A stretch of DNA of 64,000 bases, taken from an uncultured Bacteroidia bacterium. GTDB lineage: Bacteria; Bacteroidota; Bacteroidia; Bacteroidales; F082. A program made the position numbers and the translations under genes. The notes under the pieces were generated by a model that saw nothing but the letters and a program-made list of their open reading frames with translations, was not told the origin of the DNA and ran no database searches. The stretch covers positions 1 to 64,000 of the forward strand of contig CADCML010000012.1 of the NCBI GenBank assembly GCA_902802535.1, in the 5' to 3' direction. Numbering within the stretch: the first letter of the stretch is position 1; every line of letters starts with the position of its first letter. Shown piece after piece: positions 17,818-28,091 of this stretch.

Positions 17818-20800
17818 TTATTTCCTCTTTTTGCTGTCGTTGCTCTCTTCGATGGCCTTGTCTTTCTTGTCGCCTTTCATCAAGACGTAGGCGAACGGCG
17901 AGGACAGGAACACTGACGAGAACGTACCGGCTAACACACCGACCAACAAGGCGAAGATGAAGCCGCGGATGGTGTCGCCGCCAAAGATGAAGATGGCCAG
18001 TAACACGACCAAGGTCGAACCCGAGGTGTTGAACGAACGGGTCAAGGTGCTGTTCACGGCATTGACCATGTTCTCCTTCCAAGAGGTCTTCGGGTGCAGG
18101 TTGACGTTCTCACGGATACGGTCGAAGATAACCACCGTAGCGTTGATGGAGTAACCAATGACGGTCAGCACGGCAGCGATGAAGCTCTGGTCGACTTCCA
18201 TGGTGAAGGGCAGGATGTTGTAGAACAAGGAATACATACCCAACACGATGATAGTGTCTTGTGCCAAGGCCATGATGGAGGCCACACCATACTGCCACTT
18301 CTTGAATCGCATGGCGATGTAGCAGAACATCAAGGCCAAGGCCACGATGATGGCGATGATGGATTTGCGGGTCACGTCGCTGGCTATGGTGGCACCCACC
18401 TTCTGGGTGCTCAAGATACCCACGGTTTCGTCTTCCGAAGAGAACTTCGAGATGCTCATATCGTTCTTGTAGAGGCTCTTCAAGTTGTCATACAGGATGA
18501 CTTGGATGACGCTGTCAACTGACGGGTTGTCGTTGTCGATCAAGAACTTGGTCGTAATCTTCACTTGGCCGTTGGTGCCGTAGGTCTTCACTTCAGGCGT
18601 TGACCAGTCTTCCACATCTTCGCCATCGCTCATTTGGAGGGCACTGTGGATGCCAGCCTTGTTGATGTTGACGTTCGACAACACGTCACGCACTTGCTCG
18701 ACCTTGATGCTCGGGTCGTCGAATTGGACGACGTAGTTGCGACCACCAGTGAAGTCGATGCCGAGGTTCAAACGACGGATGCCGAGCGAACCCAAGCTGA
18801 CGACGAGGAAGCAAATGCAGATGATGAACGAGGTCTTTCGCATTCCGATGAAATCGTAGTGCTTGTCTTGCAGGAAGTTGCGGGCGAAATTGCTCGAGAA
18901 GCTGATTTCTTGGTTCTTGTCTAACATGCGTTCGAAAATCAAACGGGTGATGAAGATGGACGTGGCCAAGGAGGTCAGGATACCGATGCAGAGGGTGACA
19001 GCGAAGCTGTGGACAGGACCTGTACCCAAAATAATCAGGATGATACCGGTAATCAAGGTGGTGACATTACCGTCGATGATGGCGGAGTAAGCGTTCTTAT
19101 AACCGTCTTGGATGGCGAGCTTGATGCCCTTGCCAGCCTTCACTTCTTCCTTGATACGCTCGAAGATAATCACGTTCGAGTCAACAGCCATACCTAAGGT
19201 CAACACGATACCGGCGATACCAGGCAGGGTCAGCACTGAGCCGAGGCAAGCCAACACACCGAACAGGAAGAATACGTTGACTATCAAGGCGATATCGGCA
19301 ACATAACCAGCTTTCTTGTAGAAGAATACCATGTAAGCCAGCACGAGGATGAAGGCGAACACCATCGACCACATACCTTTACGCACGGATTCCTTACCGA
19401 GGGTAGGACCAACGACCTGCTCTTCAAGGATGCGGGCAGGGGCGGGCAACTTACCGGCCTTCAGGATGTTGGCCAAGTCTTGTGCCTCTTCGATGGTCAT
19501 GCCACCACCGCTGATGGAGGAACGGCCGTTCGGGATTTCACCATTGACGACGGGATAGCTGTAAACCAGGTCATCGAGGACGATGGCGATTTGCTTGCCC
19601 ACATTGTCACGGGTGAGGTTTCTCCACTTGTTGGCACCTTCGGGGTTCATCTGGATAGTGACTTCCACTTGGTTGCCTTGACCGTAGTCTTGACGGGCGT
19701 CAGTGATGACTTCACCGCCGAGGGCGCAAGTGTTGTCGCGCGACATCTTCAAAGCCACGAGGTCGAGCACTTCAATGCTCTCACCGTTTTCGCCAGGCAG
19801 GGTTTCGGGTTTCACCGTCCAAGCGAGTTTGAGTTGGCGCGGGAAGAGGTTCTTGCACTCAGCCAGCATCTGGTTGATGGCAGCGGTGTCTTTCACCATG
19901 GCGATACCCACGCGAGCCGAAGCACCGTTGATGGGTTGTAGCTTGGAGAACAGCGGGTGTTCGGTGTCCAACTGACTGTCGGTCAATTGCTCCTCTTCGC
20001 TTTGGTTCTCGGCCAACTGGTCGATGAGGTCGGTTTCGGCTGTGCTGTCGGCAACAGCGACCTCCTCGCCTTCGACTGTTGTTGTTTCGGCTTCGGCCAC
20101 CACTTCTTCTCCCGTGGTTTCGGTGGCTTCGGTCACGGCAGGAGTTTCAGCGTTTTTCTTGTTTCTTCTGTCGGCGGCCAGTTTGGCATCAGCGTCAATG
20201 AAAGCCTGTTGGATTTCGGAGAAGTTGTAGGTCTCCCAGAATTCGAGTTGTGCAGTTCCCTGGAGGAGTTTACGCACACGCTCCGGATCCTTGATGCCCG
20301 GCAGTTCGACGAGGATACGGCCTGAGTTTTCCAGTTTCTGGATGTTGGGCTGGGCCACGCCGAAACGGTCGATACGGGTGCCGAGGATTTGGTAGGAACG
20401 GTCGATGGCAGCATCGCTCTCTTCCTTCAAAACTTTCAGCATGTCGTCGTTGCTCGAATTGATGTTGATGTCCTTTTTATCCTTGAATTCCAAGAGGAAT
20501 ATGGAGACAAGCTTGGCGTTGGGGTCGACTTCCTTGTAGGCTTCGCCGAACAGCGTGACGAAATCGCCCTTGCTTTCCTGCTGGCGCTTGGTGGCCAGTT
20601 CCATGGCTTTAAGGAAGGTGGGGTCTTGGGAGTCGTGCGACAAGGCCTTGACGATGTCTTTCACCGAGACTTCCAAAGTGACGTTCATACCGCCCTTCAA
20701 GTCCAAGCCCAAGTTGATTTCTCTTTCTTTTGCGTCACGATAGGTGTACTTCTTGAATCCCAGATTGTACACGTTGACGTTGTTCATTGAGTCCAGATAG

Positions 20801-21063
20801 CTGTTTTCAAGCTTTTCCTTTAAATAGGTCTTCGCCTGCCTTTCATCCATGCTCTTTTTTTCCATGGTTTCGGCAATGGCCTCCTGAACGGACTCTGAAA
20901 CGGCGATTTCTTGACCACTCGCATCTTTGGGGAATACTTGTGCCATGGCGTGTTTAGCCGCTTTCTTTTCCACGATGTTGGTCACCACGGTAAACGAAAG
21001 CTGGTACAAGAAGATAAGCGCAAAGATAATGGCTATCGCCCTGATTGCTCCTTTGTTTTGCAT
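17818..21063 (-). CDS. secDF: Protein translocase subunit SecDF (fused SecD and SecF)
   Basis: SecD and SecF use the proton gradient to pull exported proteins through SecYEG. The 1081-residue protein joins both: SecD with the first membrane helix, a large periplasmic P1 region and five helices (GIVLTLGMAVDSNVIIFERIKEE), then SecF (IDFTGGRNYVVQF ... GYSINATVVIFDRIREN). Bacteroidetes typically carry this fusion. An acidic low-complexity insert rich in Glu, Ala and Thr lies within the SecD part at about residues 295-375. The C-terminus is lysine/arginine-rich. It has its own promoter at 21140-21147 and a terminator at 17756. Confidence 0.96.
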   Translation of the reverse strand: MQNKGAIRAIAIIFALIFLYQLSFTVVTNIVEKKAAKHAMAQVFPKDASGQEIAVSESVQEAIAETMEKKSMDERQAKTYLKEKLENSYLDSMNNVNVYNLGFKKYTYRDAKEREINLGLDLKGGMNVTLEVSVKDIVKALSHDSQDPTFLKAMELATKRQQESKGDFVTLFGEAYKEVDPNAKLVSIFLLEFKDKKDININSSNDDMLKVLKEESDAAIDRSYQILGTRIDRFGVAQPNIQKLENSGRILVELPGIKDPERVRKLLQGTAQLEFWETYNFSEIQQAFIDADAKLAADRRNKKNAETPAVTEATETTGEEVVAEAETTTVEGEEVAVADSTAETDLIDQLAENQSEEEQLTDSQLDTEHPLFSKLQPINGASARVGIAMVKDTAAINQMLAECKNLFPRQLKLAWTVKPETLPGENGESIEVLDLVALKMSRDNTCALGGEVITDARQDYGQGNQVEVTIQMNPEGANKWRNLTRDNVGKQIAIVLDDLVYSYPVVNGEIPNGRSSISGGGMTIEEAQDLANILKAGKLPAPARILEEQVVGPTLGKESVRKGMWSMVFAFILVLAYMVFFYKKAGYVADIALIVNVFFLFGVLACLGSVLTLPGIAGIVLTLGMAVDSNVIIFERIKEEVKAGKGIKLAIQDGYKNAYSAIIDGNVTTLITGIILIILGTGPVHSFAVTLCIGILTSLATSIFITRLIFERMLDKNQEISFSSNFARNFLQDKHYDFIGMRKTSFIICICFLVVSLGSLGIRRLNLGIDFTGGRNYVVQFDDPSIKVEQVRDVLSNVNINKAGIHSALQMSDGEDVEDWSTPEVKTYGTNGQVKITTKFLIDNDNPSVDSVIQVILYDNLKSLYKNDMSISKFSSEDETVGILSTQKVGATIASDVTRKSIIAIIVALALMFCYIAMRFKKWQYGVASIMALAQDTIIVLGMYSLFYNILPFTMEVDQSFIAAVLTVIGYSINATVVIFDRIRENVNLHPKTSWKENMVNAVNSTLTRSFNTSGSTLVVLLAIFIFGGDTIRGFIFALLVGVLAGTFSSVFLSSPFAYVLMKGDKKDKAIEESNDSKKRK

Positions 21064-21139
21064 TGTAAAACTGATTTAATTATTTGACTTTTAATTTGTT
21101 GATTATTCTTTCTTGACTTTTTTAGCCCATTAGAGCCTG

Positions 21140-21147
21140 CAAAAATA
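21140..21147 (-). promoter_or_regulatory. Promoter -7 box TATTTTTG (minus strand) of secDF
   Basis: CAAAAATA on the plus strand gives TATTTTTG on the minus strand. A leader of about 70 bases follows before the ATG at 21063. It lies between the secDF start and the stop of the ABC permease gene. Confidence 0.6.
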
Positions 21148-21157
21148 CGAAATTATT

Positions 21158-22471
21158 CTATTTATATTTCAACCACTTGAAAATTTCCTTATAACTTAGT
21201 TTTTTTCCGTACATCAAAATGCCTGTGCGGTAAATTTTGGCGGCAATCCATGTCATTAGGACGAAAGTGGCGGCCAAAAGAACGACCGAAACCGCAATCT
21301 GCCAAATGGGCACGCCGAATGGAATCCTGACCATCATTGAGATGGGGGAGGTGAACGGAATCATTGAAAGCCAGACGGATAGGCTGCTGTCAGGGTTGTT
21401 GACGATGTAAAACGAGGAAATGATGGCAACGATTAAAGGCACGGTGACGGGCAATGTAAACTGTTGGGCATCGGTGTTGTTGTCGACCAACGAGCCGATG
21501 GCAGCATAAAGGGTCGCGTACAGCAGGTAACCGAGGATGAAGAAAATGAGGAAAGTGGCGATGATGGTGCCGAAATCGATGGAATGGACGATTTGGAGAA
21601 TGTTTTGGACGCTTTCGTTGCTCATGATGTCGTTGGAGGTGATTTCCTGCGCCATCACGGTGCCCGACGACAACATTCCGGGATTGCTGAGGCCCAAATA
21701 GGCGGAAAAGCCTACATATAGTACGCCCGTCAGCAGAATCCAAAGCACGAATTGAGTCAAGGCAACCAACGAAACACCGATGATTTTGCCCATCATTAGT
21801 TGGAAAGGTTTCACCGAACTGATGATGACCTCGATAATGCGGCTGGTTTTTTCTTCCGAAACGCCTTGCATCACCTGCCCGCCGAAGAACATGATGAACA
21901 TGTAAACCAGCATGGCAAGAATCATGCCGAGGAAGAACTGAACCTCCGTGAAGGTCTCTTTCTCGTTGCCTTTCTCGTCCATGCGCATGATTTGCAAGTT
22001 GACGTTGGTCTTGACTGCGCTAACGATTTCAGGGTCAACGCCATTGGCCATCAGTTTTTGGTCTTCAATTTCCTTTTCCATGACGTTGCTGATGTAAGTT
22101 TCCACTTCCATCGGCACTTGCCGGATGCTGTAGACGACGGCATTTGAAGGGATGTTGAGCTGGGTGCGGGGCACGTAAAGCGCCATGTCGAACACGCCGC
22201 TTTTCACCATTTCCTTCACGGAATCAATGGGTTGGCCGGGCATGAGGACGAAGGTGTGCTCCTTGTTGTCGACGAAACGGTCTTCAAACCAACGGCTTTC
22301 GTCCACCACGGCTACGCGCATCTTTTCGTTGCTGGCGTTGAGGGCAAGCATGATGGGGATGATGTATATGGCGGCCATAAGGATGGGACCCAAGAAGGTC
22401 AAAATGAGGAAACTACGCTTTCGCACGCGCGTCAAATATTCGCGCTTGATGATGAGTCCAATCTTGTTCAT
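21158..22471 (-). CDS. ABC-2 type exporter permease (NatB-like)
   Basis: The 437-residue membrane protein begins with KREYLTRVRKRSFL followed by a membrane helix, a large extracytoplasmic domain (about 40-180) and five further helices in the second half, the layout of NatB/YhaP-type ABC-2 permeases. Its start overlaps the end of the ATPase gene by 4 bp. Together they should form an exporter; substrate unknown (sodium, drugs and peptides are known for relatives). Confidence 0.9.
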   Translation of the reverse strand: MNKIGLIIKREYLTRVRKRSFLILTFLGPILMAAIYIIPIMLALNASNEKMRVAVVDESRWFEDRFVDNKEHTFVLMPGQPIDSVKEMVKSGVFDMALYVPRTQLNIPSNAVVYSIRQVPMEVETYISNVMEKEIEDQKLMANGVDPEIVSAVKTNVNLQIMRMDEKGNEKETFTEVQFFLGMILAMLVYMFIMFFGGQVMQGVSEEKTSRIIEVIISSVKPFQLMMGKIIGVSLVALTQFVLWILLTGVLYVGFSAYLGLSNPGMLSSGTVMAQEITSNDIMSNESVQNILQIVHSIDFGTIIATFLIFFILGYLLYATLYAAIGSLVDNNTDAQQFTLPVTVPLIVAIISSFYIVNNPDSSLSVWLSMIPFTSPISMMVRIPFGVPIWQIAVSVVLLAATFVLMTWIAAKIYRTGILMYGKKLSYKEIFKWLKYK

Positions 22472-23391
22472 GAGGCTTGGTTTTTGGATTGCACTTCTTG
22501 GATAAAGATGTCGTTCATCGAAGGCAGCACCTCCTTGAACGAAACGAGCTGCCCGACTTGCAACAATTGGCTCAACAATTCGTTGGGCGACTCGCTGAAA
22601 AGGGTCAGTTTGGTTTCGTCCGGGAGGTCGGTGTGCTCCACCTTTATATTATTATAGGTGTCGGCGATGGCCATCACCTTGTTGAAGTCGTCGCAGCGCA
22701 CAATGATTTCCCTTTCGTGGGTGTCGTGTTGCCGTTTGATGTCGCCGACTTTGCCCTGCAAAATGCTTACACCTTTATTAATTAAGGTGATGCTGTCGCA
22801 AAGTTCCTCGACGGAGGCCATGTTGTGGGTCGAGAGCAGGATGGTGGCGCCTTTGTCGCGCAATTCGAGGATGGATTCCTTCAAGAGGTTAGCATTGATG
22901 GGGTCGAAGCCACTGAAAGGCTCGTCGAAAATGAGAATGTCGGGCTCATGGATGATGGTGGTGATGAACTGGATTTTCTGCTGCATTCCTTTCGAGAGTT
23001 CCTCGACTTTCTTGTCCCACCAACCGCTGATTTCAAACTTGTCGAACCAAACCTTCAGCCGTTTTTGCGCCTCGGCCTTCTTGATGCCTTTGAGCTCGGC
23101 TAAGTAAATGGCCTGTTCGCCGACTTTCATCTTCTTGTAAAGGCCGCGTTCTTCGGGCAGGTAGCCGATACGGGCGATGTGCTTTTGGTTCAGCTTTACG
23201 CCGTCGATGAGCACTTCGCCGCTGTCGGGGGCGGTGATTTGGTTGAGGATGCGGATGAGGGTGGTTTTTCCCGCGCCATTGGGACCCAAAAGGCCGTATA
23301 TGCAATGCTCGGGAATGTCAATGCACATACGGTCTAATGCGGTGTGGTCGGCGTATCGCTTCGTGACCTCGTTGACGGATATTTTGGTCAT
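22468..23391 (-). CDS. ABC transporter ATP-binding protein (NatA-like)
   Basis: The ATPase has 307 residues: Walker A GPNGAGKTT (about 35-43), Q loop, signature LSKGM, and Walker B ILIFDEPFSGFDP. After the ATPase core (about 1-220) there is a C-terminal extension typical of NatA-type proteins (DUF4162-like). It is translationally coupled to the permease gene downstream. Confidence 0.93.
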   Translation of the reverse strand: MTKISVNEVTKRYADHTALDRMCIDIPEHCIYGLLGPNGAGKTTLIRILNQITAPDSGEVLIDGVKLNQKHIARIGYLPEERGLYKKMKVGEQAIYLAELKGIKKAEAQKRLKVWFDKFEISGWWDKKVEELSKGMQQKIQFITTIIHEPDILIFDEPFSGFDPINANLLKESILELRDKGATILLSTHNMASVEELCDSITLINKGVSILQGKVGDIKRQHDTHEREIIVRCDDFNKVMAIADTYNNIKVEHTDLPDETKLTLFSESPNELLSQLLQVGQLVSFKEVLPSMNDIFIQEVQSKNQAS

Positions 23392-23400
23392 GTTTTTATT

Positions 23401-23482
23401 GACTATGGGACTACGGGACTGCGGGACTGCGAGTCGTTGGGTTCAAAGTCCCGAAGTCTCGTGTCCCGAAGTCTCGAAGTCA
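23401..23482. repeat. Octamer inverted-repeat array between dnaJ and the ABC operon
   Basis: Left arm 23401-23432 has four tandem octamers GACTatgg, GACTacgg, GACTgcgg, GACTgcga. Right arm 23446-23482 carries the inverse words CCCGAAGTC, TCTCG, CCCGAAGTC, TCTCGAAGTC. The right arm includes the dnaJ stop codon. A near relative with the same word family is at 40522-40592. Confidence 0.8.
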
Positions 23483-24676
23483 ATTAAAATAATCCTTAAT
23501 CTTACTGAAAAAACTCTTCTCCTCGGCGGTGGGGTTGGGCCTGAAGTTCTCCGATTGCGAGAGTTGCTGCAACAGTTCCTCCTCTTTCTTGTTGAACTTC
23601 TTCGGAATCCAAACGTTCACGTTGACGAGCATGTCGCCTGTGCCATAACCATTGACCACAGGCAATCCTTTGCCTCTCAGCCTCAGCACCTTGCCGCTTT
23701 GTGTGCCAGGGGCAATCTTTATCCTCACCTTGCCGTCGACGGTGGGCACTTCGGCCTGCGTTCCCATGATGGCTTCAGGGATGGTGATGAATAGGTTGTA
23801 AATCAGGGTGCTTTCATCGCGCTCGAAGTCGGGATGGGCTTCCTCCTCAATGAGGACGAGCAGGTCGCCGTTGATGCCGTTGTGCGGACCGGCATTGCCT
23901 TTGCCGCGCACGGTGAGTTGCATTCCTTCGCCCACGCCGGCAGGGATGTCGATGTCGATGATTTCTTCGCCTTTCATAATGCCTTCGCCGCCGCAGTGGG
24001 TGCATTTCTTCTTGATGACGGTGCCTTGTCCGCCGCAAGTGGGACACACCGAGGCGGTCTGCATCTGGCCGAAGAAGGAGTTGACGGTTTGCACCACCTG
24101 ACCGCGACCGTGGCAGGTCGGGCAGGTTTCGGTGGAGCCGTCTTCGGAGCCGCTGCCGTGGCAATGCGTGCAGGTCACGAACTTGCTGACCTTGATTTTC
24201 TTCTTCGCGCCGTGGGCAATCTCTGACAGGTTGAGTTTCACTTTTACACGCAGGTTGGAGCCGCGTTGCTTGACGGTGCCGCCGCGACCGCCGCCTCCAC
24301 CAAAACTGCTGAAGCTGAAGCCCCCGCGACCTCCACCGAAGTCGAAGCCACGCCCGAAAACGCTGTTCAGGATGTCGTTCAAGTCGAAGTCGGCGAAACC
24401 GTCGAAACCGCCACCAGCCGATCCACCGTCCATGCCGGCGAAACCGAACTGGTCGTAACGCGCCTTCTTGTTGGCATCGCTCAACACGGAATAGGCCTCC
24501 GAAGCTTCCTTGAAGTTTTCCTCGGCGGTCTTTTTCTCGGCATCGGTGCCGTTCACCCACTTGTCGGGGTGCCATTTGAGCGCGGCCTTGCGGTACGCGC
24601 TCTTTATTTCGTCGGGCGTGGAGTTTTTGTTCACCCCAAGCACCTCGTAGTAGTCTCTTTTTTGTTTGTCTGCCAT
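23480..24676 (-). CDS. dnaJ: Chaperone DnaJ
   Basis: DnaJ stimulates DnaK ATPase and delivers unfolded clients. The 398-residue protein has the J domain with HPD (LKWHPDKW), a Gly/Phe-rich linker (about 78-140, very rich in FGGG repeats), four CxxCxGxG zinc-binding repeats ([32 protein letters not shown]) and the C-terminal substrate domain. Upstream grpE lies in the same direction after about 100 bp, but dnaK is not adjacent, the usual Bacteroidetes arrangement. Confidence 0.97.
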   Translation of the reverse strand: MADKQKRDYYEVLGVNKNSTPDEIKSAYRKAALKWHPDKWVNGTDAEKKTAEENFKEASEAYSVLSDANKKARYDQFGFAGMDGGSAGGGFDGFADFDLNDILNSVFGRGFDFGGGRGGFSFSSFGGGGGRGGTVKQRGSNLRVKVKLNLSEIAHGAKKKIKVSKFVTCTHCHGSGSEDGSTETCPTCHGRGQVVQTVNSFFGQMQTASVCPTCGGQGTVIKKKCTHCGGEGIMKGEEIIDIDIPAGVGEGMQLTVRGKGNAGPHNGINGDLLVLIEEEAHPDFERDESTLIYNLFITIPEAIMGTQAEVPTVDGKVRIKIAPGTQSGKVLRLRGKGLPVVNGYGTGDMLVNVNVWIPKKFNKKEEELLQQLSQSENFRPNPTAEEKSFFSKIKDYFN

Positions 24677-24775
24677 TATATTAGTTTCCTTTCTTCATTT
24701 ACTATCTTTCTTTTTTCGTCCGGCAGGGACAACGGGGCATGCCCCGTTGTTGGCAAAGTCCAGTCCGCTATCGTA

Positions 24776-25402
24776 TCAGTTACCAACGACCACTCTCGCA
24801 AATCGTATCACCTTGCCATTCAGCTTGTAGCCTTTCTGGATGACATCCAAAACCTTGCCTTTCTTGTCCTCTTCGGGCGCGGGAATCATCGTGAGGGCCT
24901 CGTGCTCATCGGTGTTGAAGTCTGCGTTCATTGCCTCGATTTCCTCCAAGCCTTTCTTCTTCAATGTGTCTTTCAATTTGTTGAAAATCAAGGTAACGCC
25001 TTGCAGGTCGGTTTCGTTTCCGTTCTTTTCCATGTTTTGCAAGGCACGCTCAAAGTCGTCAAGCACGGGCAAAATGTCCTTGATGACGTTTTCGGAAGCT
25101 GTGGCCATCAGGTCCAATTTTTCCTTGGCCGTGCGCTTGCGGTGGTTGTCGAACTCCGAGAACAGGCGCAAGTATTTGTCGTTCAGTTCGGCATACTTGG
25201 CCTTTTCCTCTTCCAAAGCCTTTTCAGCCGCATGACGGATCTTGAACCGCTTTGACTTTTTGTCCGAAACCTTGTCAGCGGCTTCTTCCTTTTTCTCGTT
25301 TGCGGTTTGCTCTTCGGCGGGTTCTTGCTTGTTCTCCATGTCGGGATTGACGGTGTCTTTCAAGGCATCGTCCTGATTCTTAACGTTTTCGTTTTCTTCC
25401 AT
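24776..25402 (-). CDS. grpE: Nucleotide exchange factor GrpE
   Basis: GrpE releases ADP from DnaK. The ATG at 25402 (MEENENVKNQ) gives 208 residues; an upstream in-frame start is possible but adds a non-conserved tail. An acidic/lysine-rich N-terminus (about 1-60) precedes the long coiled coil (AEKALEEEKAKYAELNDKYL...) and the C-terminal beta domain with VIQKGYKLNGKVIRFARVVV. It pairs with dnaJ downstream. Confidence 0.95.
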   Translation of the reverse strand: MEENENVKNQDDALKDTVNPDMENKQEPAEEQTANEKKEEAADKVSDKKSKRFKIRHAAEKALEEEKAKYAELNDKYLRLFSEFDNHRKRTAKEKLDLMATASENVIKDILPVLDDFERALQNMEKNGNETDLQGVTLIFNKLKDTLKKKGLEEIEAMNADFNTDEHEALTMIPAPEEDKKGKVLDVIQKGYKLNGKVIRFARVVVGN

Positions 25403-25514
25403 GATATGTGTTGTTTTACTATTTTTTTCATTTTGCCGCAAGGTTCATCAAATCCTTTGCCAAACGTTGGGTTTTGACAAAATGGCAGGGGGCAAGATTA
25501 AGATGATTTTGGCT

Positions 25515-26711
25515 TTATTCTTCAATCAAACGTTTCATGTCTTCCTCTGGCGGCAATAGTTCACGCAACCTGTTCTGCATTTGCTGGTATGTTGCCACTC
25601 CCATCGGCTTCAAATAGTCTTGAAGTACATACTCCACGTATGCCTTGTCCGCTTTTTTACAGAGTATGATACCAACTGAAGGATTTTCTTCTGGAAGTTT
25701 TTCCTCGTCATCAAGAACATGGAGATAGGCCGCAAGTTGACCCAAATAAGACGGCTTGAACTGGCCTTTTTTCAATTCTACAACCACAAGGGATTGCAGT
25801 TCTCGGTTGAAAAACAGCAAATCTATCCAATGGTCGTGACCCAATTTGTCGTAATGAACCTGATGCCCTTTGTAAGTGAACGACCTGCCAAAAGTCATGA
25901 TGAAATTTTTGATATTCATCACAATCTTGCTTTCAATGACTTTCTCATCCACATCAATGGGATCCGAAACGTCAATGTCTTCCACGTTGATGTAGTCCAA
26001 CAGATAGGAATCCTTGAACATTTGCAATGTGTGGAGGGCAAGTGCTTTGTCGGGAATGGCCTTGAAGAAGTTGTTAGGGAGCGCCTGACGATGGTCGTAG
26101 GTTTTTGCTTTTATTATCTCCTCAAGGTCGTCCACCTTCAGACGCTGTTGATAGGCCAACTGAATATAATATTTCCGTTCATCATATTGCTCTGCATAAC
26201 GGAAAATGGCGACATGATGTGAGAAAGAGATGTTCAGGAAAGCAGTGACGGGGAACGTTTCATCATTGGTCAGCCGTAATTGATATATCGGTTCGGCCTC
26301 TAATTCAGTAGGTTGCAATTCGGTAGACGGGACTACTGATTTGTTTGGTAGTGAAAGAGGTTCAACTTCTGCTATTTCGGTAGACGGGACTACCGAATTT
26401 ACCTCCAGTTCTTTCCATGCTTCATAGAAACGCCTCATCAGTTTGATGTTCTCCGCAGAAAATCCCTTCAATCCGGGCAGTTCAGCCTTCAATTGTCGGC
26501 TGATAGTGTCGATGGCGCCAGTGCCCCAATATCCTTTGCGTGAATGTTCCGAAACGTAACGGCCAATGCCGTAATAAAGAGACAGTTGCTCATGGTTGAT
26601 CATCTGTGCTGCTCGGGCTTGACTTTTCAAAATGGCCGCTTTTATCGACAGAACGGCATTTCTGATTTCAGCAGTAATCGGAATCATATCTTCTTTCTTC
26701 ATTTTTGCCAT
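25515..26711 (-). CDS. DUF1016/YhcG-family PD-(D/E)XK nuclease protein
   Basis: The 398-residue protein has the N-terminal DUF1016 helical domain (LSLYYGIGRYVSEHS...WGTGAIDTIS...GFSAENIKLMRRFYEAW) and a C-terminal PD-(D/E)XK nuclease domain with WIDLLFF (catalytic Asp) and VVVELKKGQF (ExK), followed by YLGQLAAYL. A linker at about 105-145 repeats VVPSTE twice. Relatives are accessory genes often linked to restriction or mobile loci. It stands alone between grpE and murA, which suggests insertion into a core region. Biological role uncertain. Confidence 0.88.
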   Translation of the reverse strand: MAKMKKEDMIPITAEIRNAVLSIKAAILKSQARAAQMINHEQLSLYYGIGRYVSEHSRKGYWGTGAIDTISRQLKAELPGLKGFSAENIKLMRRFYEAWKELEVNSVVPSTEIAEVEPLSLPNKSVVPSTELQPTELEAEPIYQLRLTNDETFPVTAFLNISFSHHVAIFRYAEQYDERKYYIQLAYQQRLKVDDLEEIIKAKTYDHRQALPNNFFKAIPDKALALHTLQMFKDSYLLDYINVEDIDVSDPIDVDEKVIESKIVMNIKNFIMTFGRSFTYKGHQVHYDKLGHDHWIDLLFFNRELQSLVVVELKKGQFKPSYLGQLAAYLHVLDDEEKLPEENPSVGIILCKKADKAYVEYVLQDYLKPMGVATYQQMQNRLRELLPPEEDMKRLIEE

Positions 26712-26784
26712 ATTGTGATAATGTTCAGAATAATGCGCAAAATGATGGCTTCTTGTTCATATTTCTGTACATTAGAGGAATGGT

Positions 26785-28083
26785 TTACATCCGCTCAATC
26801 TCCGCCCCCAAAGCATTCAACCGCCTATCAATATACTGATACCCGCGTTCAATCTGGTCGCTGTTGTCGATGATGCTGGTGCCGTCGGCGGAGAGGGCGG
26901 CGATGAGCAGGGCGACGCCAGCGCGGATGTCGGGCGAGGCCATGCGGATGCCGCGAAGATTGTGGGAATGGTCGAGGCCAATGACATTGGCGCGGTGCGG
27001 GTCGCAAAGGATGATTTGCGCGCCCATGTCGATGAGCTTGTCGACGAAAAACAGGCGGCTCTCAAACATTTTTTGGTGGATGAGCACGGTGCCTTTGGCT
27101 TGCGTGGCCACCACCAAGACGATACTGATGAGGTCGGGCGTGAAGCCGGGCCAGGGCGCGTCGGCAACGGTGAGGATGCTGCCGTCCATGAAGGTCTGCA
27201 CCTCGTAATGCGCTTGTGCGGGAATGAAAATGTCGTCGCCACGGAAATCCATTTGGATGCCGAGCCTGCGGAACACATCGGGGATGATGCCCAGCTGCGC
27301 GATGCCCGCGTTCTTGATGGTGATTTCGCTGCCCGTCATGGCGGCCATGCCGATAAAGCTGCCCACCTCGATCATGTCGGCAAGCAAAGTGTGTTCCGTG
27401 CCGTGCAAACGACTTACACCGTTGATGGTCAAAAGGTTGGAACCCACGCCCTTGATGTCGGCACCCATGTTGTTGAGCATGGTGCAGAGCTGCACCAAAT
27501 AAGGCTCGCAGGCGGCATTGAAGATGGTGGTGGTGCCTTGGGCCATCACGGCGGCCATGACGATGTTGGCCGTGCCGGTCACTGAGGCTTCGTCAAGGAG
27601 CATGTAGCATCCTTTCAGTCCGCCTTTTTGCACCCCGACTTGGTAGGTGTCGAAATCGAAAATGGCACCCAATTTCTGCAATCCGATGACATGTGTGTCC
27701 AACCTGCGCCGACCGATTTTGTCGCCGCCAGGCTTGGGCATGTAGGCCTTGCCGAAACGGGCCAGCATCGGGCCGGTCATCATCACGCTGCCGCGCAATT
27801 TCGAAGCGGTTTGCTGGTAGTCAGCTTCGTTGAAGTAGTTGAAGTTGAGTGATTTGGCCTGTAAAGTAATGTCATGCCGTGTCGGGCGTTCCACGCTCAC
27901 GCCCATGCCTTCCAACAGGGCAATCAGGTTGTTGATGTCGAGGATGTCGGGCAGGTTGTGGATGGTGACTTTCTCGTCGGTGAGCAGGCAGGCACAAAGG
28001 ATTTGCATGGCCTCGTTTTTCGCGCCTTGCGGTGTGATTTCGCCATGAAGCGTGTTGCCGCCTTTGATTTTCAGTGATGCCAT
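26785..28083 (-). CDS. murA: UDP-N-acetylglucosamine 1-carboxyvinyltransferase, Asp variant
   Basis: MurA transfers enolpyruvate from PEP to UDP-GlcNAc, the first committed step of peptidoglycan synthesis. The 432-residue protein has the KNEAMQIL start region and the active-site loop PGGDKIGRRRLD. In E. coli the loop is PGGCTIGAR with Cys115 as the residue alkylated by fosfomycin; here the position is Asp121 (codon at 27721-27723). Asp at this site is known in other bacteria to keep activity and give fosfomycin insensitivity. Followed downstream in many Bacteroidetes, as here upstream on this strand, by the DUF4290 gene. Confidence 0.96.
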   Translation of the reverse strand: MASLKIKGGNTLHGEITPQGAKNEAMQILCACLLTDEKVTIHNLPDILDINNLIALLEGMGVSVERPTRHDITLQAKSLNFNYFNEADYQQTASKLRGSVMMTGPMLARFGKAYMPKPGGDKIGRRRLDTHVIGLQKLGAIFDFDTYQVGVQKGGLKGCYMLLDEASVTGTANIVMAAVMAQGTTTIFNAACEPYLVQLCTMLNNMGADIKGVGSNLLTINGVSRLHGTEHTLLADMIEVGSFIGMAAMTGSEITIKNAGIAQLGIIPDVFRRLGIQMDFRGDDIFIPAQAHYEVQTFMDGSILTVADAPWPGFTPDLISIVLVVATQAKGTVLIHQKMFESRLFFVDKLIDMGAQIILCDPHRANVIGLDHSHNLRGIRMASPDIRAGVALLIAALSADGTSIIDNSDQIERGYQYIDRRLNALGAEIERM

Positions 28084-28091
28084 ATTTTTTT

